A stretch of 64,000 bases of DNA, taken from Streptomyces prunicolor NBRC 13075. Lineage in GTDB: Bacteria; Actinomycetota; Actinomycetes; Streptomycetales; Streptomycetaceae. The position numbers and the translations under genes were made by a program. The stretch is taken from contig NZ_BARF01000067.1 in assembly GCF_000367365.1 (NCBI RefSeq), positions 1-64,000 of the forward strand. The letters are read 5' to 3'. The number at the start of each line of letters is the position of its first letter. Position 1 is the stretch's first letter. Below, piece after piece: positions 9,595-17,324 of the stretch. A model generated the notes under the pieces. That model saw nothing but the letters and a program-made list of their open reading frames with translations. It was not told the origin of the DNA and did not search any database.

Positions 9595-9654
9595 TCAGCC
9601 GATCGCTGGGGCGGGCACTGCGCTGGTACGGGACCTCGAACGGCAGCCGAGCAT
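9595..9654 (-). CDS. Possible 19-codon leader ORF between riboswitch and cobD
   Basis: An ATG at 9654 is preceded 9 bp upstream by GAGGA (9664-9668), a much better ribosome-binding site than anything in front of cobD. The frame ends in TGA at 9595-9597, four bases before the cobD ATG. It encodes a short Arg/Ser/Pro-rich peptide with no recognisable motif. Its likely role, if real, is to load ribosomes that re-initiate at cobD. That function is inferred from spacing only. Confidence 0.4.
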   Translation of the reverse strand: MLGCRSRSRTSAVPAPAIG

Positions 9655-9692
9655 GGCGATATGTCCTCACTCAGGGTGTCCACGCCCTGGTT

Positions 9693-9825
9693 CGACGAGA
9701 CCGGCGGTGAGAGTTCCTGGCTCCCGGGGGTGTCTACCCCGGTGACAGTGGCGGGACCGCGCCGGATTCGCACCGGCTTCCTCTCCTGCCGCCGTACATG
9801 GCTCCGGCAGTCCACCATGCTGTTG
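9693..9825 (-). promoter_or_regulatory. Cobalamin (B12) riboswitch upstream of the cob operon
   Basis: Read on the minus strand, the region contains the conserved cobalamin riboswitch blocks in the right order: AGCCGGTG (9778-9771), the B12 box core GCCACTGT (9752-9745), and GAGCCAGGAACTC (9723-9711). The flanking CCGG-rich arms fit the multi-stem core. The element lies about 100 bp upstream of cobD, oriented with the operon. Adenosylcobalamin binding would be expected to reduce expression. A hairpin CAGGG-N8-CCCTG (9689-9672) between the aptamer and the leader-ORF ribosome-binding site may belong to the expression platform. The exact 5' boundary is approximate. Confidence 0.95.
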
Positions 9826-9907
9826 GAAGGGCCGTCAACTTGCTGTTGACCTGCGGGGACGGAGTGTGCTGATGCCCACACGGGAGGGGGCGGAGGGGTC
9901 ACGCGGA

Positions 9908-9945
9908 CGTGGGGTGCGGGACGGCGATCCGTCCCGCACCCCACG
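9908..9945 (-). terminator. Strong stem-loop terminator downstream of the pit operon
   Basis: A perfect 17-bp inverted repeat (9908-9924 and 9929-9945) encloses a 4-base CGAT loop. It lies 22 bp past the stop of the small membrane gene and before the cob promoter region. No T tract follows, as is usual for actinomycete terminators. The rest of the 376-bp gap holds the riboswitch and leader ORF. Confidence 0.8.
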
Positions 9946-9966
9946 GTGGGTCCAACTGGCGGCCGG

Positions 9967-10188
9967 TCAGGCCACGATGAGATAGATCCCGTACGCCACC
10001 GCCGCCGCGCAGGCCGCGAAGCAGGCGTACGCGCCGGTCAGGGCGAGGGGCGCGGAGTCGCCCTGGGCGGTGGCGCGTTCACGGTGGGAGAGACCGACGA
10101 TGCCGAGGGTGAAGACGGCCACCAGGGCGACGGTGGCGCCGAGGCTGACGCCGAAGACGGAGCCGAGGGCTGCCCAGTCGATGTGCAT
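9967..10188 (-). CDS. Small membrane protein associated with Pit phosphate transporter
   Basis: This 73-residue protein has two predicted transmembrane segments: about residues 12-33 (a hydrophobic stretch ending LGIVGL) and 50-72 (ending GIYLIVA). A polar loop with Arg/Glu separates them. It has no enzymatic motif. The gene starts 33 bp downstream of the pit stop on the same strand, so it is most likely cotranscribed. A small conserved membrane protein in this position is common in Streptomyces pit loci, but I know of no assigned function. An accessory or stabilising role for the transporter is only inferred from position. Confidence 0.75.
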   Translation of the reverse strand: MHIDWAALGSVFGVSLGATVALVAVFTLGIVGLSHRERATAQGDSAPLALTGAYACFAACAAAVAYGIYLIVA

Positions 10189-10221
10189 GCTGATTCGTTC
10201 CTTCGTGTCCGGGGCGCGGGC

Positions 10222-11484
10222 TCAGACGGCGGCGGCCGGCGGTGTCGCCGGGTCGGACTTCACGACCGGGGCCGGGTTCACGGGCGGCGAGAGGATCGTC
10301 GCCGTGAGGCCTTCGGAGAGGGCGACCGACGGGGGCGGCGGGGTCACGGCGGCGATCGCGGTGGTGATCACGCCGGCCGGTTCGTCGATCTCGTTGACGT
10401 TCGAGGCGTCGACGACCTGGCGGCGGGAGAGCAGCCAGATGCCGGCGCTGGAGGCGACCAGGAAGACGGCCACCAGTGCGGTGCCCCAGTCGCCGAGGTC
10501 GGTCACGGACTCGGCGAGCGCGCCGACCAGTGCGGCGGCCGGCAGGGTCAGGCCCCAGGCGACGAACATCCGGGTGGCGGTCGACCAGCGGACGACCCCG
10601 CCCTTGCGGCCGAGGCCCGCGCCCATCACCGAGCCGGAGACGGCGTGCGTGGTGGAGAGCGAGAAGCCGATGTGCGAGGAGGCCAGGATGACCGCGGCGG
10701 CGCTGGTCTGGGCGGCGAAGCCCTGCTGCGGCCGGAGGTCGGTCAGGCCCTTGCCCATCGTGCGGATGATGCGCCAGCCGCCGATGTACGTGCCCATCGC
10801 GATGGCGAGGCCCGCGGAGAGGATGACCCAGGTGGGCGGGTCCGAGTCGGGGGCGATGGAACCGCCGGCGATCAGGGCGAGGGTGATGATGCCCATCGTC
10901 TTCTGCGCGTCGTTCGTGCCGTGGGCCAGCGAGACCAGCCCGGCGGAGGCGATCTGGCCGACACGGAAGCCCTTGTCGGCGGCCTTGCCCTCGGCGTTGC
11001 GGCTCAGGGCGTACGAGAAGCGGGTGGCGAGCATCGCCGCGAGGCCGGCGACGATCGGGGCGGCGATCGCCGGCAGCAGGACCTTGGTGACGAGGACGTC
11101 GCCGTGGACCGCGCCGGTGCCGGCCGAGGCGATGGTGGCGCCGATCAGACCGCCCATCAGGGCGTGCGAGGAACTGGACGGCAGGCCGACGAGCCAGGTC
11201 ACCAGGTTCCAGAGGATCGCGCCGACGAGAGCGGCGAAAATGACCTCGGGACGGATGCCGCTCTCATCGACCAGGCCCTTGGAGATCGTGTTGGCGACCT
11301 CCACGGAGAGAAAAGCGCCCACCAGGTTGAGGGTGGCCGACATGGCCACCGCGACCTTGGGCTTGAGTGCGCCGGTCGAGATGGTGGTGGCCATCGCGTT
11401 GGCGGTGTCGTGGAAACCGTTCGTAAAATCGAACGCGAGTGCGGTGATTACCACAATCGCGAGGATCAGCGAGAAGTTTTCCAT
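10222..11484 (-). CDS. pit: Low-affinity inorganic phosphate transporter (Pit family)
   Basis: This 420-residue polytopic membrane protein of the PiT family symports metal-phosphate complexes with protons. The N-terminal signature FDFTNGFHDTANAMAT (about residues 19-34) and the internal second repeat SLAHGTNDAQKTMG are diagnostic. The final ~45 residues form a Pro/Ala-rich tail that is probably cytoplasmic. The ATG at 11484 gives the standard PiT N terminus. A PHO box lies 48-69 bp upstream, so phosphate-dependent control by PhoP is likely. The small membrane gene downstream appears to share the transcript, which ends at the strong hairpin at 9908-9945. Confidence 0.95.
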   Translation of the reverse strand: MENFSLILAIVVITALAFDFTNGFHDTANAMATTISTGALKPKVAVAMSATLNLVGAFLSVEVANTISKGLVDESGIRPEVIFAALVGAILWNLVTWLVGLPSSSSHALMGGLIGATIASAGTGAVHGDVLVTKVLLPAIAAPIVAGLAAMLATRFSYALSRNAEGKAADKGFRVGQIASAGLVSLAHGTNDAQKTMGIITLALIAGGSIAPDSDPPTWVILSAGLAIAMGTYIGGWRIIRTMGKGLTDLRPQQGFAAQTSAAAVILASSHIGFSLSTTHAVSGSVMGAGLGRKGGVVRWSTATRMFVAWGLTLPAAALVGALAESVTDLGDWGTALVAVFLVASSAGIWLLSRRQVVDASNVNEIDEPAGVITTAIAAVTPPPPSVALSEGLTATILSPPVNPAPVVKSDPATPPAAAV

Positions 11485-11531
11485 TTACCCAGGCAATCGT
11501 TCGAAGTCATTGGTGCGTTGACCGTAGGAAA

Positions 11532-11553
11532 CCAGGGTGAACGGAAGATGAAC
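11532..11553 (-). promoter_or_regulatory. Putative PHO box (PhoP-binding direct repeats) upstream of pit
   Basis: On the minus strand two adjacent 11-bp units read GTTCATCTTCC and GTTCACCCTGG. Both fit the Streptomyces PhoP direct-repeat pattern, which begins with G(T/G)TCA and repeats every 11 bp. The location just upstream of a phosphate transporter supports the call. Confidence 0.8.
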
Positions 11554-11582
11554 TGAGAGGGTCTCTGTGGTGGCCGGATTGC

Positions 11583-12383
11583 CTAGTAACCGCGGGCGAA
11601 CTTCCGCAGCTGACTCACCGTCCCGTTGAAGAGATTCTGATCACCCGGCAGGCTCCCGCTGTTGTCGTACTGCCAGAAGGTCCAGTACGACCATCCGGCG
11701 GGCAGCGAGCCCGCGTCCGCCGCGTTGTGGCGGGCGATCCACAGCGCGTGTGTCGAGGCCAGGGAGCTGTTGTCGCCCGTGCAGGTCTTCCACCACAGGG
11801 TGGTGGTGTAGATCACCGGGCGGCGGCCGGTCTCCCGGTTCACCTCGGTGCTGAAGGCCTTGATCCAGCTGACCATCTTGGCCTTGCTCAGCCCGTAGCA
11901 GCCGTGCTTCTTGTCGTACGGGTTGTATTCGATGTCCAGCGCGGGCGGCAGCGTCCAGCCGTCCGCCTTCCAGTCGCCGCCGTGTGCCACGAAGTACGCG
12001 GCCTGGCTCGCGCCCGACGACTTGTTCGGCAGGGCGAAGTGGTACGCGCCGCGGATGATGCCGGCCTTGCGGGCGCCGTCGTACTGCTGACCGAAGTACG
12101 GGTTGCGGTAGGTGGTCGACTCGGTCGCCTTGACGTAGACGAACGTGGCGCCCTTCGCCTTCGCGCCCGGCCAGTTGACGTTCTTCTGGTGCGAGGAGAC
12201 GTCGTGGCCCTTCGGCGGGCTCGCGGCGATGTCCGCGGCGGTGGCCGGGATCTCGGCGAGCGCGAGGGTGGTGCCGCCGACGGTGAGCGCGGCGACGGCG
12301 GCCGCGGCGAGGCGGGCGCGGGGGTGGAGATGGAGGTGGAGGCGGCGGGCGTGGGTCAGGGACGGTTTGCGATCACGGGCCAT
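11583..12383 (-). CDS. Secreted GH25 muramidase (1,4-beta-N-acetylmuramidase)
   Basis: This is a lysozyme of glycoside hydrolase family 25 that would cleave the MurNAc-GlcNAc linkage of peptidoglycan outside the cell. The N terminus is Arg/His-rich, followed by a hydrophobic signal segment (about residues 24-50). The catalytic domain starts at KGHDVSSHQ (Asp61) and has the DIE acid pair at residues 150-152. It ends at a YWTFWQYDNSG segment typical of GH25. The ATG at 12383 is preceded by a GGGGGAA ribosome-binding site. A longer upstream frame lacks support. No binding domain follows, so the enzyme is a single-domain form of 266 residues. Confidence 0.92.
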   Translation of the reverse strand: MARDRKPSLTHARRLHLHLHPRARLAAAAVAALTVGGTTLALAEIPATAADIAASPPKGHDVSSHQKNVNWPGAKAKGATFVYVKATESTTYRNPYFGQQYDGARKAGIIRGAYHFALPNKSSGASQAAYFVAHGGDWKADGWTLPPALDIEYNPYDKKHGCYGLSKAKMVSWIKAFSTEVNRETGRRPVIYTTTLWWKTCTGDNSSLASTHALWIARHNAADAGSLPAGWSYWTFWQYDNSGSLPGDQNLFNGTVSQLRKFARGY

Positions 12384-12579
12384 GGTTCCCCCGGAAATGG
12401 CGGCGTGCACGACAAATCCCCCAGAGGTTATTGGAAGATCCGTCAACGCCGGTCGGTCTCCGGCCAAGCGGCCGGAGTGGGTGGTTGGCACCCATATGTC
12501 ATCTTTCGGATGCGCGCCTTCCGGCCTAAAGTGCCTTCGCCCGAACGTGCGTTGGAGCACCGGCTGACAGGATCACGGC

Positions 12580-13323
12580 ATGGCTGAGCAACGGCGGGAC
12601 CAGCGGGGCGGGCGAGACACCCGGGAGAGTGCGGGCACCGTGGGGGAGACGCGGAGGAGGAGTGTGCGCGCCGAGGAGGCGCACGCCTGGGGCGCACTCG
12701 TCGCGACCGCCCGCCGGACGGTCTCCGACGGCCTGGTCGTCGGCACCTCCGGAAACGTCTCGGTACGCGTGGGCGACACCGTCCTGGTCACACCCTCAGG
12801 CGTCCCCTACGGCCGCCTGGCTCCCACCGACACGGTCGGCGTCGACCTCGACGGCCGACAGGTCCTCGGCACCCTGCTCCCGACGAGCGAACTCCCCATG
12901 CATCTCGCCGTCTACCGCAGCACCGACGCCCACGCCGTCGTCCACACCCACGCCGTCCACGCGACGGCCGTCTCGACCCTCGTCCCCGAACTCCCCTCCG
13001 TCCACTACATGTCCGGCGCCCTCGGCGGCCCGGTCCGGGTTGCCCCGTATGCGACCTACGGCACGGAGGAGTTGGCCGAGAACATGCTCCGGGCCCTGGC
13101 GGACCGCTCGGCCTGCCTCCTCCAGAACCACGGCACGATCGCCTACGGCGCGTCTCTGGACCAGGCCTTCGACCGCACGGCCCAGCTGGAGTGGATGTGC
13201 CGGTTGTGGCTCACGGCGTCGTCGGTGCCGGGGCTGTCGCCTACGTTGCTGACGGGGGAACAGGTGGCGGAGGCTGGGGAGCGGTTGCGGGGGTATGGGC
13301 AGGGGGAGCGGGCGGTGGGGTGA
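12580..13323 (+). CDS. Class II aldolase/adducin family protein (fuculose-phosphate aldolase-like)
   Basis: This 247-residue protein belongs to the zinc-dependent class II aldolase/adducin family, whose members cleave sugar phosphates such as L-fuculose-1-phosphate. Visible features are the GTSGNVSVR segment that binds the phosphate, the SELPMH segment containing the likely catalytic Glu, the zinc motif HTHAVH and a later QNHGTIAYG with the third metal His. The first ~30 residues are charged and non-conserved, so a start slightly downstream is possible. No sugar kinase, isomerase or transporter lies next to it, so the substrate cannot be named. It is transcribed alone, away from the muramidase. 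Confidence 0.88.
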   Translation: MAEQRRDQRGGRDTRESAGTVGETRRRSVRAEEAHAWGALVATARRTVSDGLVVGTSGNVSVRVGDTVLVTPSGVPYGRLAPTDTVGVDLDGRQVLGTLLPTSELPMHLAVYRSTDAHAVVHTHAVHATAVSTLVPELPSVHYMSGALGGPVRVAPYATYGTEELAENMLRALADRSACLLQNHGTIAYGASLDQAFDRTAQLEWMCRLWLTASSVPGLSPTLLTGEQVAEAGERLRGYGQGERAVG

Positions 13324-13876
13324 GGGGGAGGGTGCGCGGTGGGGTGAGGGGGCAGGGGGTGGAAGCGGGGGTGACGGTGAAGGGGGCGAGGTCCGCTGGG
13401 GTGAGGGTGGCCGGAGTTGAGGGCAGCCCGGGTGAGAGCGACGGAGTGACGGCAACAGGGGCGGATGGCGACGGGGCTTGAGGGCGACGGGGATGAGGGC
13501 AACAGGTGTGACGGTCGCTGTCTGCGGTGGGCCTCTTGCCGGTGCTGACGCCTTTCCCGGCGGTACCCCTGCCGTCGTCGACAACTCCTGCCGGTCCTCC
13601 CACCGCCGTGCCGCCCCCCTCGCCGACGCGTTCGGCCAGTCGCGTCGCTGCTCGGCCGTGGTGAGCTTTTCCGGTGACGCCGAGCCGCCGAGCCGCTGTG
13701 CCGCCCCCTGTCGCTGACGCGTTCCGCCCGTCGCGACGCCGCTCGGCCGCCGTGAACCCTTCCGGTGACCCCGAGCCGCCCCGCCTCACCCGACCCCCGC
13801 CGCTGAAATCGCCTCGCCCGTCACCCCAGACCCGCTCCGGCTGGCCGCCCGCCCGTTGCGCCGGGACACTGGACCC
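13324..13876. other. Intergenic region with low-complexity G-rich tract and duplicated segment
   Basis: This 553-bp gap holds a purine-rich tract (13324-13500, many GGGTGAGGG-like words) and a tandem 90-bp duplication (13608-13787, listed separately). Open frames across it show no family motif and no good ribosome-binding site. I see no gene here. Confidence 0.6.
13608..13787. repeat. Imperfect 90-bp tandem duplication
   Basis: Two adjacent copies (13608-13697 and 13698-13787) share the same order of words: gtgccgcccc, gacgcgttc, gtcgcg, gctcggccg, gtga, ttccggtgac and gagccgcc. They differ by scattered substitutions. The unit is a multiple of three, but no supported gene runs through it, so it may be decayed coding DNA or a structural element. 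Confidence 0.75.
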
Positions 13877-15004
13877 GTGCGCACAGTCAAAGCGACGGCC
13901 GCGGCCGTCTCCGTGGCCCTCGCGGCCGGTGCGGCCGGCGTCGCCGCCGGCCGGTACGCCAGCGACGCCGCGCTGAAGGCGCCGCCCGGCCGCCCGCTGC
14001 CGGGCGAACCCCGGCTCACGGTGCACTCCACCGCTGCCGGCCAGATCACCCTCACCCGGGACCTGGCCTCGCTGCGCCCCGGCACCTACGGCCTCGCCGG
14101 TGACGGCTCCCACGCGGTCGTCGGCCCGGTCATCGATACGGCGGCCCCCTCCGCCGACGCCGTCGTACGCCGCCTGGAACGCGTCACCCACGGCACCCTG
14201 CGCCCCGGCGACAAGGTGTGGCTCACCCCGAACGTCCACATCGGCAACCCGAGCGCCGCCCTCGGCCTGGACCACGCCGACATCGACATCCCCGGCGAAC
14301 TCGGCTCCCTGCCCGCGTGGTTCGTGCCCGGAGCGCGGAGCACCTGGGTGATCGCGGTGCACGGACTGGCCGCCACCCGCGAACTCGCCCTGAACGTCAT
14401 GGAGTTCCTGCACCGCAGCAGCTTCCCGGTGCTCGCCCTCGCCTACCGCGGCGACCTCGGCGCACCCCGCAACCCCGACGGCCTGAACCACCTCGGCGAG
14501 ACCGAGTGGCGCGACCTGGACGCGGCGATCCGCTACGCCGTGCGGTACGGCGCCGAGCACGTCGTGCTGTACGGCTGGTCGACCGGCGCCACCATGGCGC
14601 TGCGCGCCGCCGCCCACTCCGCGATGCGCGACCACGTCTCCGGCCTGGTGCTGGACTCGCCGGTGCTCGACTGGGAGACCACGCTGCGCGCCCTCGCCAC
14701 GGCCCGGCACACCCCGGGCGCGCTGCTGCCGCTGGCGGTCCGCGCCGCCCAGGGCCGCACCGGTCTGCACGGCGACCGCATCGCCGAGGCCGCCGACCCG
14801 ACCCGGCTCAGGGTCCCGACCCTGATCTTCCACGGCCCCGACGACACGGTCGCCCCCTGGACCCTCTCCCGCCGCTTCGCCGCCCACCGCCCCGACCTGA
14901 TCACCCTCCAGCCGGTCGCCCACGCCCCGCACAGCGCGATGTGGAACGCCGACCCGGCCGGCTACGAGGAGATCCTGCGCCGCTTCCTGACACCGCTGAT
15001 GTGA
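13877..15004 (+). CDS. Membrane-anchored or exported alpha/beta hydrolase
   Basis: This 375-residue serine hydrolase of the alpha/beta fold has an N-terminal hydrophobic segment (about residues 7-27) that should export or anchor it. The core has VIAVHGLAATREL (oxyanion region), the nucleophile elbow GWSTG, an acid in FHGPDDTVAP, and the likely catalytic His in VAHAPHSAMW close to the C terminus. The closest general type is the serine aminopeptidase S33/alpha-beta hydrolase group, and the substrate is unknown. GTG 13877 is chosen because it begins just before the signal segment. A TTG 21 bp upstream is possible. The stop codon runs directly into the 20-bp repeat array. Confidence 0.85.
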   Translation: MRTVKATAAAVSVALAAGAAGVAAGRYASDAALKAPPGRPLPGEPRLTVHSTAAGQITLTRDLASLRPGTYGLAGDGSHAVVGPVIDTAAPSADAVVRRLERVTHGTLRPGDKVWLTPNVHIGNPSAALGLDHADIDIPGELGSLPAWFVPGARSTWVIAVHGLAATRELALNVMEFLHRSSFPVLALAYRGDLGAPRNPDGLNHLGETEWRDLDAAIRYAVRYGAEHVVLYGWSTGATMALRAAAHSAMRDHVSGLVLDSPVLDWETTLRALATARHTPGALLPLAVRAAQGRTGLHGDRIAEAADPTRLRVPTLIFHGPDDTVAPWTLSRRFAAHRPDLITLQPVAHAPHSAMWNADPAGYEEILRRFLTPLM

Positions 15005-15124
15005 GCGGATGCGATCCGCACACCGCGGATGCGATCCGCACACCGCGGATGCGATCCGCGCACCGCGGATGTGCCCCGCACACCGCTGACGTGATCCGCG
15101 CACCGCTGATGTGATCCACCGGCC
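15005..15124. repeat. Six-unit 20-bp tandem array, each unit a mini-hairpin
   Basis: Six consecutive 20-bp units start one base after the hydrolase stop. Units 1 and 2 are identical (gcggatgcgatccgcacacc), unit 3 has one change, and units 4-6 are progressively diverged. In units 1-3 the first 15 bases form GCGGAT-GCG-ATCCGC, a perfect 6-bp stem with a 3-base loop. The last codons of the hydrolase (caccgctgatgt) resemble a partial unit. Confidence 0.92.
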
Positions 15125-15316
15125 CGTACCGGACACCCCCCTTCACTACCCCGGACTCGCACCCCCACCCCATCCCGCCGACCTTCCGTTTAGCCCTGTA
15201 CCACTGGCCTGATCCCGGTCCCCAGCTGCCCGCGGGACCCCGTGCCTTGGCCCTCCCCGTCGCCCGCCGTGACATTCCGTTTGGGTTTTCGGACCGTCAA
15301 CCGGAAGACTGCACCC
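15125..15316. promoter_or_regulatory. Promoter region of the conserved-unknown gene at 15317
   Basis: The stretch between the repeat array and the next gene contains TTGGGT (15281-15286) and AAGACT (15305-15310) separated by 18 bp. AAGACT ends 7 bp before the GTG at 15317, so the transcript could start at or near the start codon. Nothing else recognisable is present. Confidence 0.4.
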
Positions 15317-16741
15317 GTGACGTCCCGTATCCCGCGCGACTCCAGGCTTCGACTCGTCCGCCCGCGACCCCTGGCCGCCGCCCCCCGAGCGATGAACCAG
15401 CGGCGCTCGCGCCGCCCCGCACCCCGCCCTCCGGAGGGCACACCGGCCCCCGCGGAACTGGCCAGAATGGCACGCTCCGGCCTGGCCGGAGCCGCCCGCG
15501 TCGCCCACTGGGCCGACGCCGCACTACGCCCCGGCCGTGACAGCGCGAGCCCCGACGGCAAGGGCACCCTCTCCGACGCGACCGCCGAACTCGCGGCCGA
15601 GGAGCTGGGCCTGACCCCGGCTCAGGTCCGCGCCGACTGGGACACCGCCCGCCTCGCCGGCCTCGTCGAGGTGCACGGCGACGAGGCCCGCCCCGGCTGG
15701 CGGCTGCGTGCCTGGGACCGCGACGACAGCGCCGTACTGCGCGGCTGGGTCGCCCTCTTCGACGCCTGGTCGCTCGCCCACCCGGAACCCCGGGAGCACG
15801 AGCCCTCAGCCGTCGCCGAGGTCGTCTCGGCCATGCCCCAGGTGCTCTCCTTCCTCCAGCTCTCCGCCGGGCCCGTCCCCGTCGAACAGCTCCTCGACCT
15901 CCTCGGCCAACGGGTCACCGAACTGCGCACCGAGCGCTGCGAGATCCCCTACGGCCCCCAGCCCGAACCCGTCCAGCAGCCACCGGCCGCCGACGCCTCC
16001 ATCGACACCCCCCTCGACACCCCCCTCGACCCCCTCCTCGACTGGGCCCTGCACGCCCTCGCCTCCGTCGGCGCCCTCACCTACGGCGACGCCCAGGCCA
16101 CCCTCACCCCGCTCGGCAGCTGGGCGGTCTGGGTCAAGCTGGAGCAGATCTGCGTCGCCGCGCAGAGCCCCGCCGGGAACATCGAGCAGTCCGCCGAGGA
16201 CATGCTCCGCGGCTGCTCCCAGCTCCGCCCGAACGCCGCCCGCGCCGAGTACCGCGCCTGGCTCGCCGCCCGCACCGTGGGCACCGCGGTCGGCCAGCTG
16301 ATCGACGCCGCCCGCGGCGAGGACGCCCTGCTGCGTGGCCTCGCCTTCGAGGCGCTGCGCGTCGTCGGAGCCCCTGCCGAGCCCGACGTCCGCGCCGTCG
16401 CCGACGAGGCCACGCTGCGGCCGTACGCCCTGCTGTGGCTCGCCGAGCACGACGGGATCGACCCGGAGGACGCCCACGAGGTCCTCACCCGCGAAGAGGC
16501 CACCTGGCTGTGGGTCGACAGCGCCGCCGCCGTCGCCGACCACGGGGAGGCCCCGCTGCTGGTGCGCCACCTGGAGTCCGCGATCCAGCCGACCGTCCCG
16601 ATGCTCCTCGACGAGGTGCGCGCCGTAGGCCATCCCCGCACCGTGCAGGTCCTCGTCGCGCTCGCCGCCGCCCACCCCGACCCGGCCCTCGCCAAGGCCG
16701 TACGCCGGGCGGCCTTCCAGGTGCACACGGGGGGAAGCTAG
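15317..16741 (+). CDS. Conserved actinomycete protein of unknown function
   Basis: I do not recognise an enzymatic family. The 474-residue protein has an Arg/Pro-rich N terminus (about 1-55), then a helical region. Residues about 95-140 (ATAELAAEELGLTPAQVRAD and the following LAGLVEVHG) look like a winged-helix fragment. A later alpha-helical part contains HEAT-like pairs, for example LLRGLAFEALRVVG and TVQVLVALAAAHPDPALAKA, so protein-protein interaction is plausible. GTG 15317 is chosen for its GGAAGA motif and positioned -10-like hexamer. ATG 15392 would remove 25 residues and is an alternative. It converges on the VOC gene with only 6 bp between them. The product is probably cytosolic. 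Confidence 0.7.
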   Translation: MTSRIPRDSRLRLVRPRPLAAAPRAMNQRRSRRPAPRPPEGTPAPAELARMARSGLAGAARVAHWADAALRPGRDSASPDGKGTLSDATAELAAEELGLTPAQVRADWDTARLAGLVEVHGDEARPGWRLRAWDRDDSAVLRGWVALFDAWSLAHPEPREHEPSAVAEVVSAMPQVLSFLQLSAGPVPVEQLLDLLGQRVTELRTERCEIPYGPQPEPVQQPPAADASIDTPLDTPLDPLLDWALHALASVGALTYGDAQATLTPLGSWAVWVKLEQICVAAQSPAGNIEQSAEDMLRGCSQLRPNAARAEYRAWLAARTVGTAVGQLIDAARGEDALLRGLAFEALRVVGAPAEPDVRAVADEATLRPYALLWLAEHDGIDPEDAHEVLTREEATWLWVDSAAAVADHGEAPLLVRHLESAIQPTVPMLLDEVRAVGHPRTVQVLVALAAAHPDPALAKAVRRAAFQVHTGGS

Positions 16742-16747
16742 GCGGGG

Positions 16748-17191
16748 TCAGGCCCCTGTCTTCGGTCTCTCCGGCAGCTCCGGAGCGTATGTACCGAAGC
16801 TCCAGATGTTGCCCTCGGCGTCCCGGGCCATGTAGTCCCGCGAGCCGTAGTCCTGGTCCGTCGGGGGCATCAGGATCTCCGCGCCGTGCTCCACGGCCCG
16901 CCGGTGATGGGCGTCGACGTCGTCCACGACGATGTACACCCCGGCGGGACCCGCGCTCTTCATCGCCTCGTCGAAACGGCCGCCGCGGCCCTTGGAGCCG
17001 AGCATCACCGCGCCGTTGCCCTGCACCAGCTCCGCGTGCATCACCGAGCCGTCCTCGCCCTCGTACACCGCCAGCTCGGTGAAGCCGAAGGCCTCCGTGA
17101 GCTGGCGGATCGCCGCCTTCGCGTCCGCGTACAGCAGGGACGGGTAGATGGACGGGGAGATGCCGGGACGCCCGCTGTCCTCGCCTGCCAT
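16748..17191 (-). CDS. VOC-superfamily protein (glyoxalase/bleomycin-resistance-like)
   Basis: This 147-residue protein has the paired beta-alpha-beta-beta-beta fold of the vicinal oxygen chelate superfamily. The first module is around SLLYADAKAAIRQLTEAFGF and the second around GVYIVVDDVDAHHRRAVEHG. It ends with the usual RDAEGNIWSFGTY motif. The PhnB-like sequence suggests a binding or isomerase role, and no substrate can be assigned. ATG 17191 is chosen because AAGGAAG lies 8 bp upstream. Earlier in-frame starts up to 17287 would add 32 residues. It ends 6 bp from the convergent unknown gene. Confidence 0.85.
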   Translation of the reverse strand: MAGEDSGRPGISPSIYPSLLYADAKAAIRQLTEAFGFTELAVYEGEDGSVMHAELVQGNGAVMLGSKGRGGRFDEAMKSAGPAGVYIVVDDVDAHHRRAVEHGAEILMPPTDQDYGSRDYMARDAEGNIWSFGTYAPELPERPKTGA

Positions 17192-17324
17192 GCCGATCAC
17201 TTCCTTGTGCATCGGGTGTTCGTCGCCCATCGGGTGTTTTTCGATGGTCTGAGTGCTTTCGACGAGTCTTGCACCTGCCACTGACAACGCCCCTCGAACC
17301 GGGAACAGCGGCCGACGACGGCCG

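Noticed and set aside
15005..15124. CRISPR array
   Set aside because: The 20-bp units are directly adjacent with no spacers, and no cas gene is in the window.
13241..15136. A 631-codon minus-strand frame across the intergenic repeat and the hydrolase
   Set aside because: It overlaps the well supported hydrolase antisense and runs into noncoding repeats. It shows no domain and has no ribosome-binding site.
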